DNA of 42,421 nucleotides from an uncultured Ruminococcus sp. (GCA_934463425.1 CAKSJP010000019.1:1-42421), one strand, 5' to 3'. Positions 33,767 through 42,397 are shown, numbered from the stretch's first letter. Program-made: numbers and translations. The notes: generated by a model from the sequence alone, not told the origin.

Positions 33767-34816
33767 TTAACTTAACAGATCCAAAATCTCATTCTTGTTG
33801 TTGGATACCCGGATCGCATCCTCCCGGCGGATCGTGCCGGCTCTCACCAGACGCGCCAGGTCGGCGTTCAGTGTGTGCATGCCCAGGGCTGCGCCGGACT
33901 GCATCACAGTTGCCAGCTGGAAGCATTTGTTGTCACGGATCAGACTGCCCACAGCGTCCGTTCCCACCAGAATCTCTGTGGCAGCCACACGGCCGCCGCC
34001 CATTGCCAGCGGAATCAGTGCCTGGGTGATAACGCCCTTCAGAATCGTGGACAGCTGCGTCCGGATCTGGTTCTGGGCGTGGGGCGGACAGCTGTCAATG
34101 ATACGATCCAGGGTCTGCGCCGCGCCGGTGGTGTGCAGGGTGGACATGACCAGGTGTCCGGTCTCGGCAGCGGTGACAGCGGCGGAAATGGTCTCATAGT
34201 CACGCATTTCTCCCACCAGAATGACATCCGGGTCTTCACGAAGCGCCGAGCGCAGGGATGCCGCAAAGCTCTTGGTGTCCACGCCGATCTCGCGCTGATG
34301 GATGACGGACATGCCCGACTCGTAAACATATTCCACCGGGTCTTCGATGGTGATGATATGCTCCGAGCGGTTCTTGTTGATATAGTCGATCATGGCAGAC
34401 AGGGTGGTGGACTTACCGCTTCCCGTCGGGCCTGTCACCAGGATCAGACCTCTGGGCTGGTCTGCCAGACTTTGCAGCACCTTCGGCATCTGGAGCTGTT
34501 CCAGCGTCGGAATGGTGTTGTTCAGCAGTCGGATGGTCGCCGCCACCTTTTTCATCTGCCGGAATACGTTGACACGCTGACGGCAATAGTCCGGCGTCTC
34601 AATGGCAAAGTCCACATCGTCGCCGTTTTCCAGCTGCACGCGCTGCGCATCGCTGAGCATCGACAGGATCATTTCCCGGGTCTCAGCCGCTGAAAACGAA
34701 AAACCGCTGTCTAGCAGCTGTCCGTGAATACGGAACGAAACCGGCATACCCTCGCTGATATGGATATCGGAACATTTTTTCTCCCGGGCTTTCATAATGA
34801 GTTCATTCATTGTCAT
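33767..34816 (-). CDS. pilT: Pilus retraction ATPase PilT
   Basis: PilT is the hexameric motor that depolymerises pili, giving twitching and DNA uptake. The 349-residue protein has the N-terminal PAS-like part (KKCSDIHISEGMPVSFRI), Walker A TGPTGSGKSTTLSAMI, the Asp box TIEDPVEY, Walker B ALREDPDVILVGEMRD and the His box HLVMSTLHTTGA, all in normal order. It lies between pilB and the giant pilin, so the pilus is probably retractable. The upstream AGAGAGG is about 13 bases from the ATG, a little far. A MNELI start two codons later is equally possible. Confidence 0.95.
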   Translation of the reverse strand: MTMNELIMKAREKKCSDIHISEGMPVSFRIHGQLLDSGFSFSAAETREMILSMLSDAQRVQLENGDDVDFAIETPDYCRQRVNVFRQMKKVAATIRLLNNTIPTLEQLQMPKVLQSLADQPRGLILVTGPTGSGKSTTLSAMIDYINKNRSEHIITIEDPVEYVYESGMSVIHQREIGVDTKSFAASLRSALREDPDVILVGEMRDYETISAAVTAAETGHLVMSTLHTTGAAQTLDRIIDSCPPHAQNQIRTQLSTILKGVITQALIPLAMGGGRVAATEILVGTDAVGSLIRDNKCFQLATVMQSGAALGMHTLNADLARLVRAGTIRREDAIRVSNNKNEILDLLS

Positions 34817-34838
34817 GGCAGTATACCGTCCTCTCTGT

Positions 34839-36515
34839 TTAATCAGAATAATAAGCGATCTTCATTACTTCTTCCGGCGTAGTCACGCCCTCTTTTACCA
34901 GATCGATGGCGCTGTCCATCAGGCTGCGCATCCCCTGGGTCTTTTTTGCATATTCCAGCATTTCCTGGCTGTCTGCGCTCCGGGCGATCATGCGCTTCAG
35001 CGTTTTGTCGATATAAACCATCTCGTGGATGGAGATACGCCCCTTATAGCCGGTGTTGTTGCACACCTTGCAGCCCTTGCCCCGGGTAATCATGGGGATG
35101 CCGTCGCCCACAATGGCGATGTCATCTGCTGTCGCCGGCGCTTCGTATTTACAGAACTGGCAGACCTTGCGCACCAGACGCTGCGCCACGATACCGACCA
35201 CGGAGTTGGAGATCAGATACGGCGCAACGCCCATGTCCGCCAGACGAACGATGGAAGAGATCGCATCGTTCGTATGCAGGGTGGAGACTACCAGGTGTCC
35301 GGTGATCGCCGAACGAACGGAAATCTCTGCTGTTTCTGCGTCACGGGTCTCACCAATCATGATGATATCCGGGTCCTGACGCAGCAGAGCGCGAAGTCCC
35401 ACGGCGAAGGTCATGCCGGCAGTTACATTCACCGATGTCTGCGTGATATTGGGCAGATCTTTTTCCACCGGATCTTCAATGGTGGAAATATTTACCGGAC
35501 GTTCCGCCAAACGCTGCAACACCATATAAAGAGTTGTTGTCTTACCGGAACCCGTCGGGCCGGTGATATAGATAATGCCGTTGGGAGCGGACATCATTTT
35601 CATCAGCATGTTGTAGGAGTACTCGTTCATGCCGAAATGTCCGGCGTGGTCGATCTTGGTATCCGAAACCAGATAACGCATAACGATCTTTTCTCCGTGA
35701 GTAGTGGGCAGGATAGAGATACGCATACTGATATCAATGCCTTCCAGCACGGCGTGAAAGTTGCCGTCCTGGGGGATACGCTTTTCGGCAATGTTCAGGT
35801 TGCTCATGATCTTAATACGGGCAACGATGGAATTATGCAGCGCCTTTTCCAACGTCAGATAGCTGATCATCTGTCCGTCGATACGCATGCGTACCTGGGT
35901 GAAATCCTTAAACGGCTCAATGTGGATATCACTGGCATTGGTGCTGTAGCCTCGTACCAGCAACGAGTTGATCAGCTTGATGATCGGCACATCATCGTCA
36001 GCATCGTCAGCAGTGAGCTGCGGCACTTCAATGTCCTCCGCGGAAATATTCGCCTTTTTCGCTGCCTGCTTGGTGCTGATCTCCGCATAATAATATTCAA
36101 TCGCCTTCTTGATGCGCTTTTCTTCACTCAGCAAAACCTCCAGCGGCATATCCACGATCTGCCGGATGTCCTCCTGGGCGTAAAAATTCAGCGGATCAGA
36201 CATCGCCAACTGCAGTTTTCCGTCATTTTCCGAAAGTGCAATGACGTTATACTTTTCTGCCAGCTGCTTCGGAACCTTCGCCACCACATCTACATTGACT
36301 TCGTATTCCTCCAGATTCACCATCTGGAGATCCAGTTTTTTCCCCAGTGCCTCCAGAACCTGTGTCTCTGTCACAAAACCCATTTCCTTCAGCAGTGTGC
36401 CAAACCGCACCTTTTTGCCGGTCTGCGTTTTCTGAAACTGCAGCGCCTGGTCGATCTGTTCCTGCGTAATATAGCCATATTCCTTCAGCACTTCACCAAT
36501 GGGTAAATTCTGCAA
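34839..36515 (-). CDS. pilB: Pilus assembly ATPase PilB (GspE family)
   Basis: PilB powers pilin polymerisation. The 558-residue protein has the N-terminal GspE_N domain (PIGEVLKEYGYITQEQIDQAL, then GFVTETQVLEALGKKLDL). The motor has Walker A TGPTGSGKTTTLYMVL, Asp box STIEDPVEKDL, Walker B LLRQDPDIIMIGETRDAET and His box HLVVSTLHTND. A zinc tetracysteine site is formed by CQFC and CKVC (about 430-470). I chose the TTG at 36515, which has AAAGG eight bases upstream and gives the family N-terminus; a GTG at 36524 would overlap that site. Confidence 0.95.
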   Translation of the reverse strand: MQNLPIGEVLKEYGYITQEQIDQALQFQKTQTGKKVRFGTLLKEMGFVTETQVLEALGKKLDLQMVNLEEYEVNVDVVAKVPKQLAEKYNVIALSENDGKLQLAMSDPLNFYAQEDIRQIVDMPLEVLLSEEKRIKKAIEYYYAEISTKQAAKKANISAEDIEVPQLTADDADDDVPIIKLINSLLVRGYSTNASDIHIEPFKDFTQVRMRIDGQMISYLTLEKALHNSIVARIKIMSNLNIAEKRIPQDGNFHAVLEGIDISMRISILPTTHGEKIVMRYLVSDTKIDHAGHFGMNEYSYNMLMKMMSAPNGIIYITGPTGSGKTTTLYMVLQRLAERPVNISTIEDPVEKDLPNITQTSVNVTAGMTFAVGLRALLRQDPDIIMIGETRDAETAEISVRSAITGHLVVSTLHTNDAISSIVRLADMGVAPYLISNSVVGIVAQRLVRKVCQFCKYEAPATADDIAIVGDGIPMITRGKGCKVCNNTGYKGRISIHEMVYIDKTLKRMIARSADSQEMLEYAKKTQGMRSLMDSAIDLVKEGVTTPEEVMKIAYYSD

Positions 36516-36545
36516 TGTTCTCACCTTTTCTCTGTTGTTTCATCT

Positions 36546-37157
36546 TTATTCCAAACTGCCGATGTATAAATATGCGGATGCGGATGTGCCTGTATTGCTG
36601 TAAATATGCGTTGAACCCGCAGCAGTTGTCACATTCACACCGCTGTTTTTCAGTGCCACAGTACGTTCTTCCGAATAATACACCGTATCATTCCGCTTGA
36701 TTTTCACTGTTACCACAACAGAATTTCCTGCGCTGCTCTGCACATCTATGTCAGCATCAAAATTCCCCAGCTTGCATAGGACATTGCGGATCTCATTTTT
36801 GCTGTCCTCTGCATCAGAGTAATATAAATAGCCGATCTCCTGCAATTCCTTTTTGCCGTCATCACCATCTCCCACAGAAAGCAATACCTGATGAGCGCAA
36901 TCTGCTTTATGAGCAAGTGCGGAAAGCCCGCTCTTGTCTCCGCTGATCTCTGTTGCATATGCCAAATGGTCTTCCAGCTGTTCCATCACCGCAATGCCCT
37001 TGGACTGGGCGTTGAACATAATGACATTCTGACAGAAGATACGCATGGCGTTCAGCAGGATTGCCGAAGCCGAAGCTACCAGAATACCGATCAGCAGAAC
37101 GGTCACCACTTCTTCTGCCAGCGTAAAGCCTTTTCGGTTTTTACAAGGTCTCCGCAT
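36546..37157 (-). CDS. Minor pilin with class III leader (PilW-like)
   Basis: A 203-residue pilin-like protein. The leader MRRPCKNRKG is followed by FTLAEEVVTVLLIGILVASA, a normal prepilin cleavage site with Glu at mature position 5, then a long helix (about residues 11-60) and a soluble domain rich in beta strands. The size and helix-plus-beta layout resemble PilW/PilJ-type minor pilins. It contains several Cys that could form disulphides. AAAGGAGG lies eight bases before the ATG. It is between the 99-residue pilin and pilB; a 61-base gap precedes it. Confidence 0.85.
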   Translation of the reverse strand: MRRPCKNRKGFTLAEEVVTVLLIGILVASASAILLNAMRIFCQNVIMFNAQSKGIAVMEQLEDHLAYATEISGDKSGLSALAHKADCAHQVLLSVGDGDDGKKELQEIGYLYYSDAEDSKNEIRNVLCKLGNFDADIDVQSSAGNSVVVTVKIKRNDTVYYSEERTVALKNSGVNVTTAAGSTHIYSNTGTSASAYLYIGSLE

Positions 37158-37218
37158 CTGGTTTCCCTCCTTTGGCAGCCCGGAGTCTGTTTCACATTGG
37201 TATTGAGCAAACTATTTT

Positions 37219-37518
37219 TTAAGATTTCGGGCAATACTTTACAAAGCCGTCTGCCGACCGCTTTTGCACCGGCACTGTAAACGTTTGAGATGCGCCGTCT
37301 TTTCCGGTCACGGTGATGATCTCATCTGTCACAACAGCACCTTCACCATCCAGGTCGGCCACAGCCTCTTTCCGCTGCTGATTTTTCAGCCTTGCGCCGG
37401 AATTGATAAAGTTCGCCCCGGATGCAATGCCGATCATGCCAATGGCAAAAGACATGGAGATCATTGCAAAAGCAATGACCACTTCTACTACAGTTGTTCC
37501 CTTATGCTGCTTTTGCAT
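37219..37518 (-). CDS. Short pilin-like protein (99 residues)
   Basis: The leader MQKQHKG is followed by TTVVEVVIAFAMISMSFAIGM: a prepilin site with Thr instead of the usual Phe/Met at mature position 1 but Glu at position 5. Only about 70 residues follow the helix, with a possible beta hairpin (EIITVTGKDGASQTFTV). I chose ATG at 37518; AAAGGAG is nine bases upstream, whereas the upstream ATG at 37527 abuts that site. It could be a minor pilin (PilV/PilI-like). It is also the smallest pilin here. Role uncertain. Confidence 0.8.
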   Translation of the reverse strand: MQKQHKGTTVVEVVIAFAMISMSFAIGMIGIASGANFINSGARLKNQQRKEAVADLDGEGAVVTDEIITVTGKDGASQTFTVPVQKRSADGFVKYCPKS

Positions 37519-37532
37519 ATGCTGCATCTCCT

Positions 37533-38081
37533 TTACAGATGATAATAAACTGCCGGCTGCCAGATACCGCTTTCCGCTTTCATTTTCGCGCAGATTTCGG
37601 CGAGTTCTTTTTCCGCTGTGCTGCCGTTTTTATCCTTGCCGGTCGTCTTTCGGGTCACCTTTGCGGTGAGATAGATCTCTCCCGTTGTCCGGGGCGAGGA
37701 TGGATTCACTACAGAATGATTTACCGTCACGGTACAAGTCCAGTTTCCGGCATCCGGAAACGAAATCGTATAGGTCACTGCGGTATTGCTCTCGCTGACA
37801 TACACGCTTTGATAGGTCACCGGATTGCCGGATGCATCCGTTTTCGGGTTGCCGGCTTCATCCTTTTCCTCCTGACCCTCTTTGCAGATGTCTGACTGTA
37901 CCAGTTCAATGGCTGACTCTGCGTAGAGCTTCGCCTGCAGCCGGTTGTTCTCCTCCTGCTCCCGCATAAAGTACATCCGGTCTACCAGAATAATTCCAGC
38001 AGAGATCAGGGAGATCATCAGCATGACCAGTACTGCCCATAAGATGGCCGAGCCGTTCCGCTGTGCTGTTTTGCATTTCAT
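37533..38081 (-). CDS. PilX/GspK-like minor pilin
   Basis: A 182-residue protein with a polar start (MKCKTAQRNG) and a single hydrophobic helix SAILWAVLVMLMISLISAGI. Unlike the other pilins here it lacks Glu at mature position 5, a feature of GspK and many PilX-like tip or priming subunits. The soluble part has acidic, Asn- and Ser-rich loops and beta strands. It lies 14 bases after pilO and has AGGTG before the ATG. It is probably a tip or priming component of the pilus, by position and N-terminal form. Confidence 0.8.
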   Translation of the reverse strand: MKCKTAQRNGSAILWAVLVMLMISLISAGIILVDRMYFMREQEENNRLQAKLYAESAIELVQSDICKEGQEEKDEAGNPKTDASGNPVTYQSVYVSESNTAVTYTISFPDAGNWTCTVTVNHSVVNPSSPRTTGEIYLTAKVTRKTTGKDKNGSTAEKELAEICAKMKAESGIWQPAVYYHL

Positions 38082-38095
38082 AGGGCATCACCTGT

Positions 38096-38872
38096 TCACG
38101 CAGCATCCTGCTGCACGGCAGCATCGACTTCTTCTGTTGTATCTTCCGTATTCTTCTCTGCATCTGTCTCCAAAGGACTTTGATACATATATGCGGTTAT
38201 GGTCATGGTAAAGCTATACTGATCCTGGAATCGCGCGGTATTGCTTCCGCCGTTCTGGTCTGCGGTCTCCTGCTTTTCCACACTGTTGAAGGAATATGCT
38301 GTGATTCCTAAAAAAGAGACCCGATTCACAAAGTTCAGCATCTTTGTCATGTCCTGATAGCTGCCCTCCATGGTATAAGTGAAATCGCAGGCATACTCTC
38401 CGGTGGCGGTATAGTTCGCGCCGCCGTCGGTGCTTCCGTCAGTACTTCCGGAACTATCTGCGCTGTCGCCGCTGACATCATCCGGAGAAGCTGTTATCAG
38501 ATTTCCCTCACCGTCGATATAATACTGCACGGTCTGGCCGATAGAAAGCCCGCTGACACTGACACCACACTCATTCATGACGAAAGTCAGAAAACGATCC
38601 AGCCGATTCGGATCGCTGAGAGGAAACAGCTTGCTGGTCTCTTTGCTGTTTTTTTCTTTCCAGCCCTCCAGCTGCTCCATGTTCTGATCATAGCTTTCAC
38701 TTTGCAGCAACAGATCAGAGTACTGCTGTTCTAAATTTACCAGATATGCTTTTGCCTCAGATGCCCGGGTCAAAAGTGGCCGGATCAACAGCTGTACAAA
38801 CAGAACAACGACCAGCAGAGCGCCCAGAACAGAGAGCAAAATAGCTTGTTTTCGTGTAATTTCCGTTGTCAT
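38096..38872 (-). CDS. pilO: PilO-like alignment-complex protein
   Basis: A 258-residue bitopic protein: short cytoplasmic start, one membrane segment (about residues 10-30), a coiled coil (about 35-80) and an extracellular ferredoxin-like domain. A Ser/Asp/Gly-rich insertion (about residues 130-155) and an acidic Thr/Glu C-terminus are unusual. Family identity rests on topology and on its position after pilN, with a four-base ATGA overlap. PilM, PilN and PilO together form the inner alignment complex of type IV pili. Confidence 0.82.
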   Translation of the reverse strand: MTTEITRKQAILLSVLGALLVVVLFVQLLIRPLLTRASEAKAYLVNLEQQYSDLLLQSESYDQNMEQLEGWKEKNSKETSKLFPLSDPNRLDRFLTFVMNECGVSVSGLSIGQTVQYYIDGEGNLITASPDDVSGDSADSSGSTDGSTDGGANYTATGEYACDFTYTMEGSYQDMTKMLNFVNRVSFLGITAYSFNSVEKQETADQNGGSNTARFQDQYSFTMTITAYMYQSPLETDAEKNTEDTTEEVDAAVQQDAA

Positions 38873-39540
38873 TGCTGCACCGCCTCCGTTTCTGTTGTTG
38901 CCGTTTCTACAGGATCGCCGTTTTCATCGGTGGCAGTTGTCTCTGCCGGCTTGAATGAAGCATTCACCGTGTAAGTATAAACGCCGTCTGACAGAGAATA
39001 GCCATCATAGGTGAGAGACGAGAACAGTCCCAGACGACTCAGATTTGCCACAAATGTAGAAACGTACTGGCTGTCTGTCGAATCCGCCGTGATCGAAAGG
39101 ACTGTGCCGTCATAAGACAACCCGGTGATCTCTGCGATCTGCAGCTCGCCGGCTGTCGGGCTGATGGTATCCTGACAGCTCAAAAGCTGCTGGATCAGCT
39201 CATCGGAAAAGTCATCACAGTACGTCTGCGAACCATCAATGGTCACGCGCACCTCATCATAAGCATTTCCGGCAGTCCGCAGGATGCCGATATCCGCCGC
39301 AACCGCATTGGCGTTCTGGATCTTTTCCAGAAGCGCAGCGTCATTCGCCTTTGCTTCCATTTCTGTCACGAGTTTTTCCTGTGTGTGGACATAAATGCTC
39401 GTACCCACATAGCCGCCCGCCAGAAGCAGCACTGCCGCCACGCCCAGAACGCCGTAGAGTGCGCCCTTTTTCATGGTGTTCTTTTTCGGCGCAACCACAA
39501 GCGGATACAGGTTGATATCCTTCTTCGGTATTTTTGCCAT
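38869..39540 (-). CDS. pilN: PilN-like alignment-complex protein
   Basis: A 223-residue bitopic protein. The cytoplasmic N-terminus has DINLYP (residues 8-13), matching the INLLP motif by which PilN docks on PilM. A membrane segment (about 25-48), a short coiled coil and an extracellular domain follow. The C-terminus is acidic and Thr-rich. AGGAGG precedes the ATG. It lies between pilM and pilO, the canonical order. Confidence 0.85.
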   Translation of the reverse strand: MAKIPKKDINLYPLVVAPKKNTMKKGALYGVLGVAAVLLLAGGYVGTSIYVHTQEKLVTEMEAKANDAALLEKIQNANAVAADIGILRTAGNAYDEVRVTIDGSQTYCDDFSDELIQQLLSCQDTISPTAGELQIAEITGLSYDGTVLSITADSTDSQYVSTFVANLSRLGLFSSLTYDGYSLSDGVYTYTVNASFKPAETTATDENGDPVETATTETEAVQQ

Positions 39541-39561
39541 GCGATATCCCTCCTGTCTGGC

Positions 39562-40473
39562 TTAATCTGAATAGCGGATGAGACTGCCCAGCAGAACGAT
39601 ATACTCTGCCGGATTCACGTTTGCCGGAAGCATCAGCTCATTGGGCAGAAATTCCGGAAACGCCCGCACGTTCACGCCGAAGTTTTCAGCATAGTGCGGA
39701 AAAAACTGCACCGTATCTCCGGGAAATCCGCACAGATAGATGTCTGTGATGTCCGAGCCGGTCTGCTCGGATTTGTTGAACTGAATGATGCTGTTGATAT
39801 TCTGCCCCACTTCCCGCTCAAAGCCCTCGTCCGTGGGGTCGGCCAGAATGCGGCTGCGGCGGGTCATGACGAAATTGTCATTGGAAAACAGGCACTGCAT
39901 CAGCATGTTCTTGTCCAGAATAAACACAGCATAGGTTTTTCCCTGGAGCGATTTCAGGCGCTTCATCAGCTTAATGAGGCAGTTCTGCACCAGGTCGATG
40001 ATCTCCAGCTCGATCTTCGCCTCTTTGAACAGATTGATATAGCTGGTGACAAACTCCTTTGTGGAGACCACTGCCAGGATGCTGCACGAGCCGTCCTGGT
40101 TCTTGGGATTCACCACGGAATAGTCCACCAGCATATTCTGGATGCCGTCGGTGTCCTTGAACTCTGTCCGGATGAGTCCCGGCACATTCTTCGGGTTCAC
40201 CTGTGGGATTTTCAGGGGCTTTACGGTAATGGAACTGCCGTTCACCACCAGCGTCACGCCCTTTGTGGGCAGGCTGTACTTCTGCCACATCTGGGTGAGC
40301 GTATTCTGGAGCGAATAGATGTTCATGATGATGCCGTTCAGAATACAGCCCTCCTCCAGAGGTTCTTCATAAAGGTTCAGCACCTGGAGTTTATTTTTTA
40401 CACAGCTGCCCGTGAGCACCTGTATTTTGTTGTTGGTAATACAAACATGCGCGGAAATATCCTTTTTCTTCAC
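39562..40473 (-). CDS. pilM: PilM-like actin-fold pilus protein
   Basis: PilM is a cytoplasmic actin-like ATP-binding protein that binds the PilN N-terminus. The 303-residue protein has an N-terminal strand region (ISAHVCITNNKIQVL), the central GVTLVVNGSSITVK and SCSILAVVSTKEFVTSYINLFKEA segments, and ends with EYIVLLGSLIR (PilM proteins commonly end near an LG-x-x-x-R segment). Glycine motifs for ATP are weak, so ATP binding is not certain. The start is a GTG with GAGG nine bases upstream. It lies between pilC and pilN. Confidence 0.85.
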   Translation of the reverse strand: MKKKDISAHVCITNNKIQVLTGSCVKNKLQVLNLYEEPLEEGCILNGIIMNIYSLQNTLTQMWQKYSLPTKGVTLVVNGSSITVKPLKIPQVNPKNVPGLIRTEFKDTDGIQNMLVDYSVVNPKNQDGSCSILAVVSTKEFVTSYINLFKEAKIELEIIDLVQNCLIKLMKRLKSLQGKTYAVFILDKNMLMQCLFSNDNFVMTRRSRILADPTDEGFEREVGQNINSIIQFNKSEQTGSDITDIYLCGFPGDTVQFFPHYAENFGVNVRAFPEFLPNELMLPANVNPAEYIVLLGSLIRYSD

Positions 40474-40500
40474 AGAGATTCACCTCTTTTTCTCATTCTC

Positions 40501-41745
40501 TTATCTCAAAAATCTGCCGCACATCTGACCGATCCAGGCGAAAACCGCCCCGGTATTCTCGTCGATGTTGCCGTACATGGAGTACATGGGCACGAGGACA
40601 GAGACCATAACGCCGGCGACGATCACGCCCAGAATGACGATCATCAGCGGTTCGATGACGGACATCATGGACTTGATGGCGGCGCTGGATTCATACTCAT
40701 AGTCGTCCGCGGTGGAGAGCAGCATGGCGTCCAGCTTACCGGTCTCTTCGCCGACCTTGATGGTATCGCCCAGCTTGCTGTCGAAGCCGTCCATCGCCAT
40801 GATGGATTCCGACAGGGCATTTCCCACCCGGATGCTCTTGATGCAGTCGTCGAACTGCGACCGGAGATAGCTGTTGTTCACCGTGTCCCGGGAGATCTGG
40901 AGCGCATTCAGGATGGACAGGCCGCTGGTGTACAGCGACGCCAGTGTCCGGGAAAAGCTCGCCGTATAGACGATGCGCACCAGATTGCCGATCTTCGGGA
41001 GATGGACGATCATGCGGTCGATCCCCAGGCGCGTGGACGGCGTTCGCATCAGGAAGATAAACACCGCCACCAATACGCCCACCACGCCGACGGCGACGTA
41101 CCAGTAATGGGTGAGAAAGCTGCTGATGCCCATGAGGATCTTCGTCATCAGCGGCAGCTCCATATCCGTGAACATGTCGCCGAACATGGGCAGGATAAAT
41201 GTAAACATCACGATAATGACCAGCACCAGCAGGATCATCAGCACGATGGGATACGCAAGCGCGCCCTTGACCTGGGACTTGATGCGCTGCTGCTTCTGAA
41301 AATGCTCGCCCATATTCAAAAAGGTATCGCCGATCTTACCGCTCGCCTCGCCGGCGCGGACCATGCTGATGAGCAGCTCCGGAAAGACCTTGCCCTGGTC
41401 TGCCATTGCCTCAGAAAGCGCCTTGCCGTGTTTCAGGTCGGTGGTGATCTCTGAAAAGCACTTTCTGGCAAACTTTGAGATACTGGCGCGGTTGGAAATA
41501 ATGTTAAAGGACTGGATCACCGAAACGCCGGCATCCAGCAGACTTCCCAGCTGGCGGCAAAAGTCCGTCAGTTCCTTGGCTTTCAGCTTTGAGCCGAAAG
41601 AAGTCTTGCTCGTCTGGGTATAGTCCAGCAGGAACAGGTCCTGTTTTTTCAGTTCGTTCAGCAGCGCCTCCGGGTCAGAAGCCGTCAGTGTGCCGCGCAC
41701 AGTCTTTCCGCTCATGGCGGTGGCGCGGTATTTATAATTTGGCAC
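40501..41745 (-). CDS. pilC: Pilus platform protein PilC (GspF family)
   Basis: PilC is the inner-membrane platform on which the motors act. The 414-residue protein has two repeats of the GspF domain (about residues 55-175 and 260-400). Landmarks are FCRQLGSLLDAGVSVIQSFNI, SMVRAGEASGKIGDTF and the second-copy FSRTLASLYTSGLSI and IKVGEETGKLDAML. Three main membrane segments lie at about 157-190, 205-230 and 365-390. I chose the GTG at 41745 (MPNYKYRATAMSGK), which has AGAGG eight bases upstream; a GTG at 41754 overlaps that site. It is the first gene of the pilus operon. No clear promoter is visible in the 60 bases before the repeat region. Confidence 0.94.
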   Translation of the reverse strand: MPNYKYRATAMSGKTVRGTLTASDPEALLNELKKQDLFLLDYTQTSKTSFGSKLKAKELTDFCRQLGSLLDAGVSVIQSFNIISNRASISKFARKCFSEITTDLKHGKALSEAMADQGKVFPELLISMVRAGEASGKIGDTFLNMGEHFQKQQRIKSQVKGALAYPIVLMILLVLVIIVMFTFILPMFGDMFTDMELPLMTKILMGISSFLTHYWYVAVGVVGVLVAVFIFLMRTPSTRLGIDRMIVHLPKIGNLVRIVYTASFSRTLASLYTSGLSILNALQISRDTVNNSYLRSQFDDCIKSIRVGNALSESIMAMDGFDSKLGDTIKVGEETGKLDAMLLSTADDYEYESSAAIKSMMSVIEPLMIVILGVIVAGVMVSVLVPMYSMYGNIDENTGAVFAWIGQMCGRFLR

Positions 41746-41809
41746 GGTATTCACCTCTTGTCGTGTCCTGGCGATCAGGTCATATTTTCAAATGGTAAAT
41801 GGTTTGGTA

Positions 41810-41896
41810 GGGGCGAACAGCGTTCGCCCCCTCAGTCACCTACGGTGACAGCTCAAGCCTCCTCTCATAGAGGAGGTGCCCGAAGGGCGGAGGAGT
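41810..41896 (-). repeat. Array of four hairpins including the left inverted repeat
   Basis: Four consecutive palindromes: GGGGCGAAC/GTTCGCCCC (41810-41830), GTCACC-TAC-GGTGAC (41835-41849), CCTCCTCT/AGAGGAGG (41858-41876) and GCCC-GAA-GGGC (41878-41888). The part 41856-41896 is an inverted copy of 42349-42390, differing at only a few positions. These look like non-coding, MITE- or REP-like genomic repeats. They lie between the DUF559 stop and pilC. Confidence 0.8.
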
Positions 41897-41916
41897 TGCG
41901 ACGGCGAAGTCGGTGT

Positions 41917-42306
41917 TTAGAAAGGACTCCCAGTTCTTTCGCGTACTTTTTCCTCTATTGCAAGGCAAACATAATCAAAATTCTGGTCAACCTCAGAATT
42001 CAAAAAGCGCATAACTTCTAGCTGATATCGTTCCAGAACCTCAGTACGGATACTATCATACTCCTCGCCCTCTTCTGTATAATGCTGCGAGCCGTCCAGT
42101 TCGATCACCAGTCTTGCCGAGTAGCAGAAAAAATCGACAATATAGCCGTCAATCGCCCGCTGGCGTTTCCAGTTTTCCTGTCGGTACCTTAAAAAATCGT
42201 ACCACAAATGACGCTCTTGTTTTGTCATATTTTTTCGCAGTTCTCTGGCTTTCTCTTTTAATGCATGATTATATCCGGTATACATCGGTGGTCGTTCGTT
42301 TTCCAT
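41917..42306 (-). CDS. DUF559 nuclease-like protein
   Basis: A 129-residue protein of the DUF559/Vsr-like restriction-endonuclease fold. It has NMTKQERHLWYDFLRY, RQRAIDGYIVDFFCYSARLVIELDGSQH with the probable PD-(D/E)xK metal site (Asp in VDF, Glu and Asp in ELDG), and LEVMRFLNSEV. GAAAGGA precedes the ATG. Members occur widely as single genes among genomic repeats and are often transferred; the cellular role is unknown. It is flanked by inverted ~41-base repeats, so it may be a small mobile cassette that landed upstream of the pilus operon. Confidence 0.88.
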   Translation of the reverse strand: MENERPPMYTGYNHALKEKARELRKNMTKQERHLWYDFLRYRQENWKRQRAIDGYIVDFFCYSARLVIELDGSQHYTEEGEEYDSIRTEVLERYQLEVMRFLNSEVDQNFDYVCLAIEEKVRERTGSPF

Positions 42307-42348
42307 TGTTTTGTCCTTTCTCTGATTTTTGCCTGCCGGCTTCTCTCG

Positions 42349-42390
42349 ACTCCTCCGCCCTGTCGGGCACCTCCTCTATAAGAGGAGGCT
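42349..42390 (+). repeat. Right inverted repeat flanking the DUF559 gene
   Basis: Inverted copy of 41856-41896. The two copies share ACTCCTCCGCCCT, a one-base length difference, TCGGGCACCTCCTCTAT and AGAGGAGGCT. Each contains a stable CCTCCTCT/AGAGGAGG stem. It begins 43 bases upstream of the DUF559 start. Confidence 0.85.
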
Positions 42391-42397
42391 CAATTTG

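Noticed and set aside
34797..36506. A 569-codon plus-strand open frame
   Set aside because: It is the antisense of pilB, whose ATPase motifs are complete. No ribosome site or family resemblance.
39694..41454. A 586-codon plus-strand open frame rich in His, Asp and Gln
   Set aside because: It is antisense to pilC and pilM; the composition is that expected opposite those genes.
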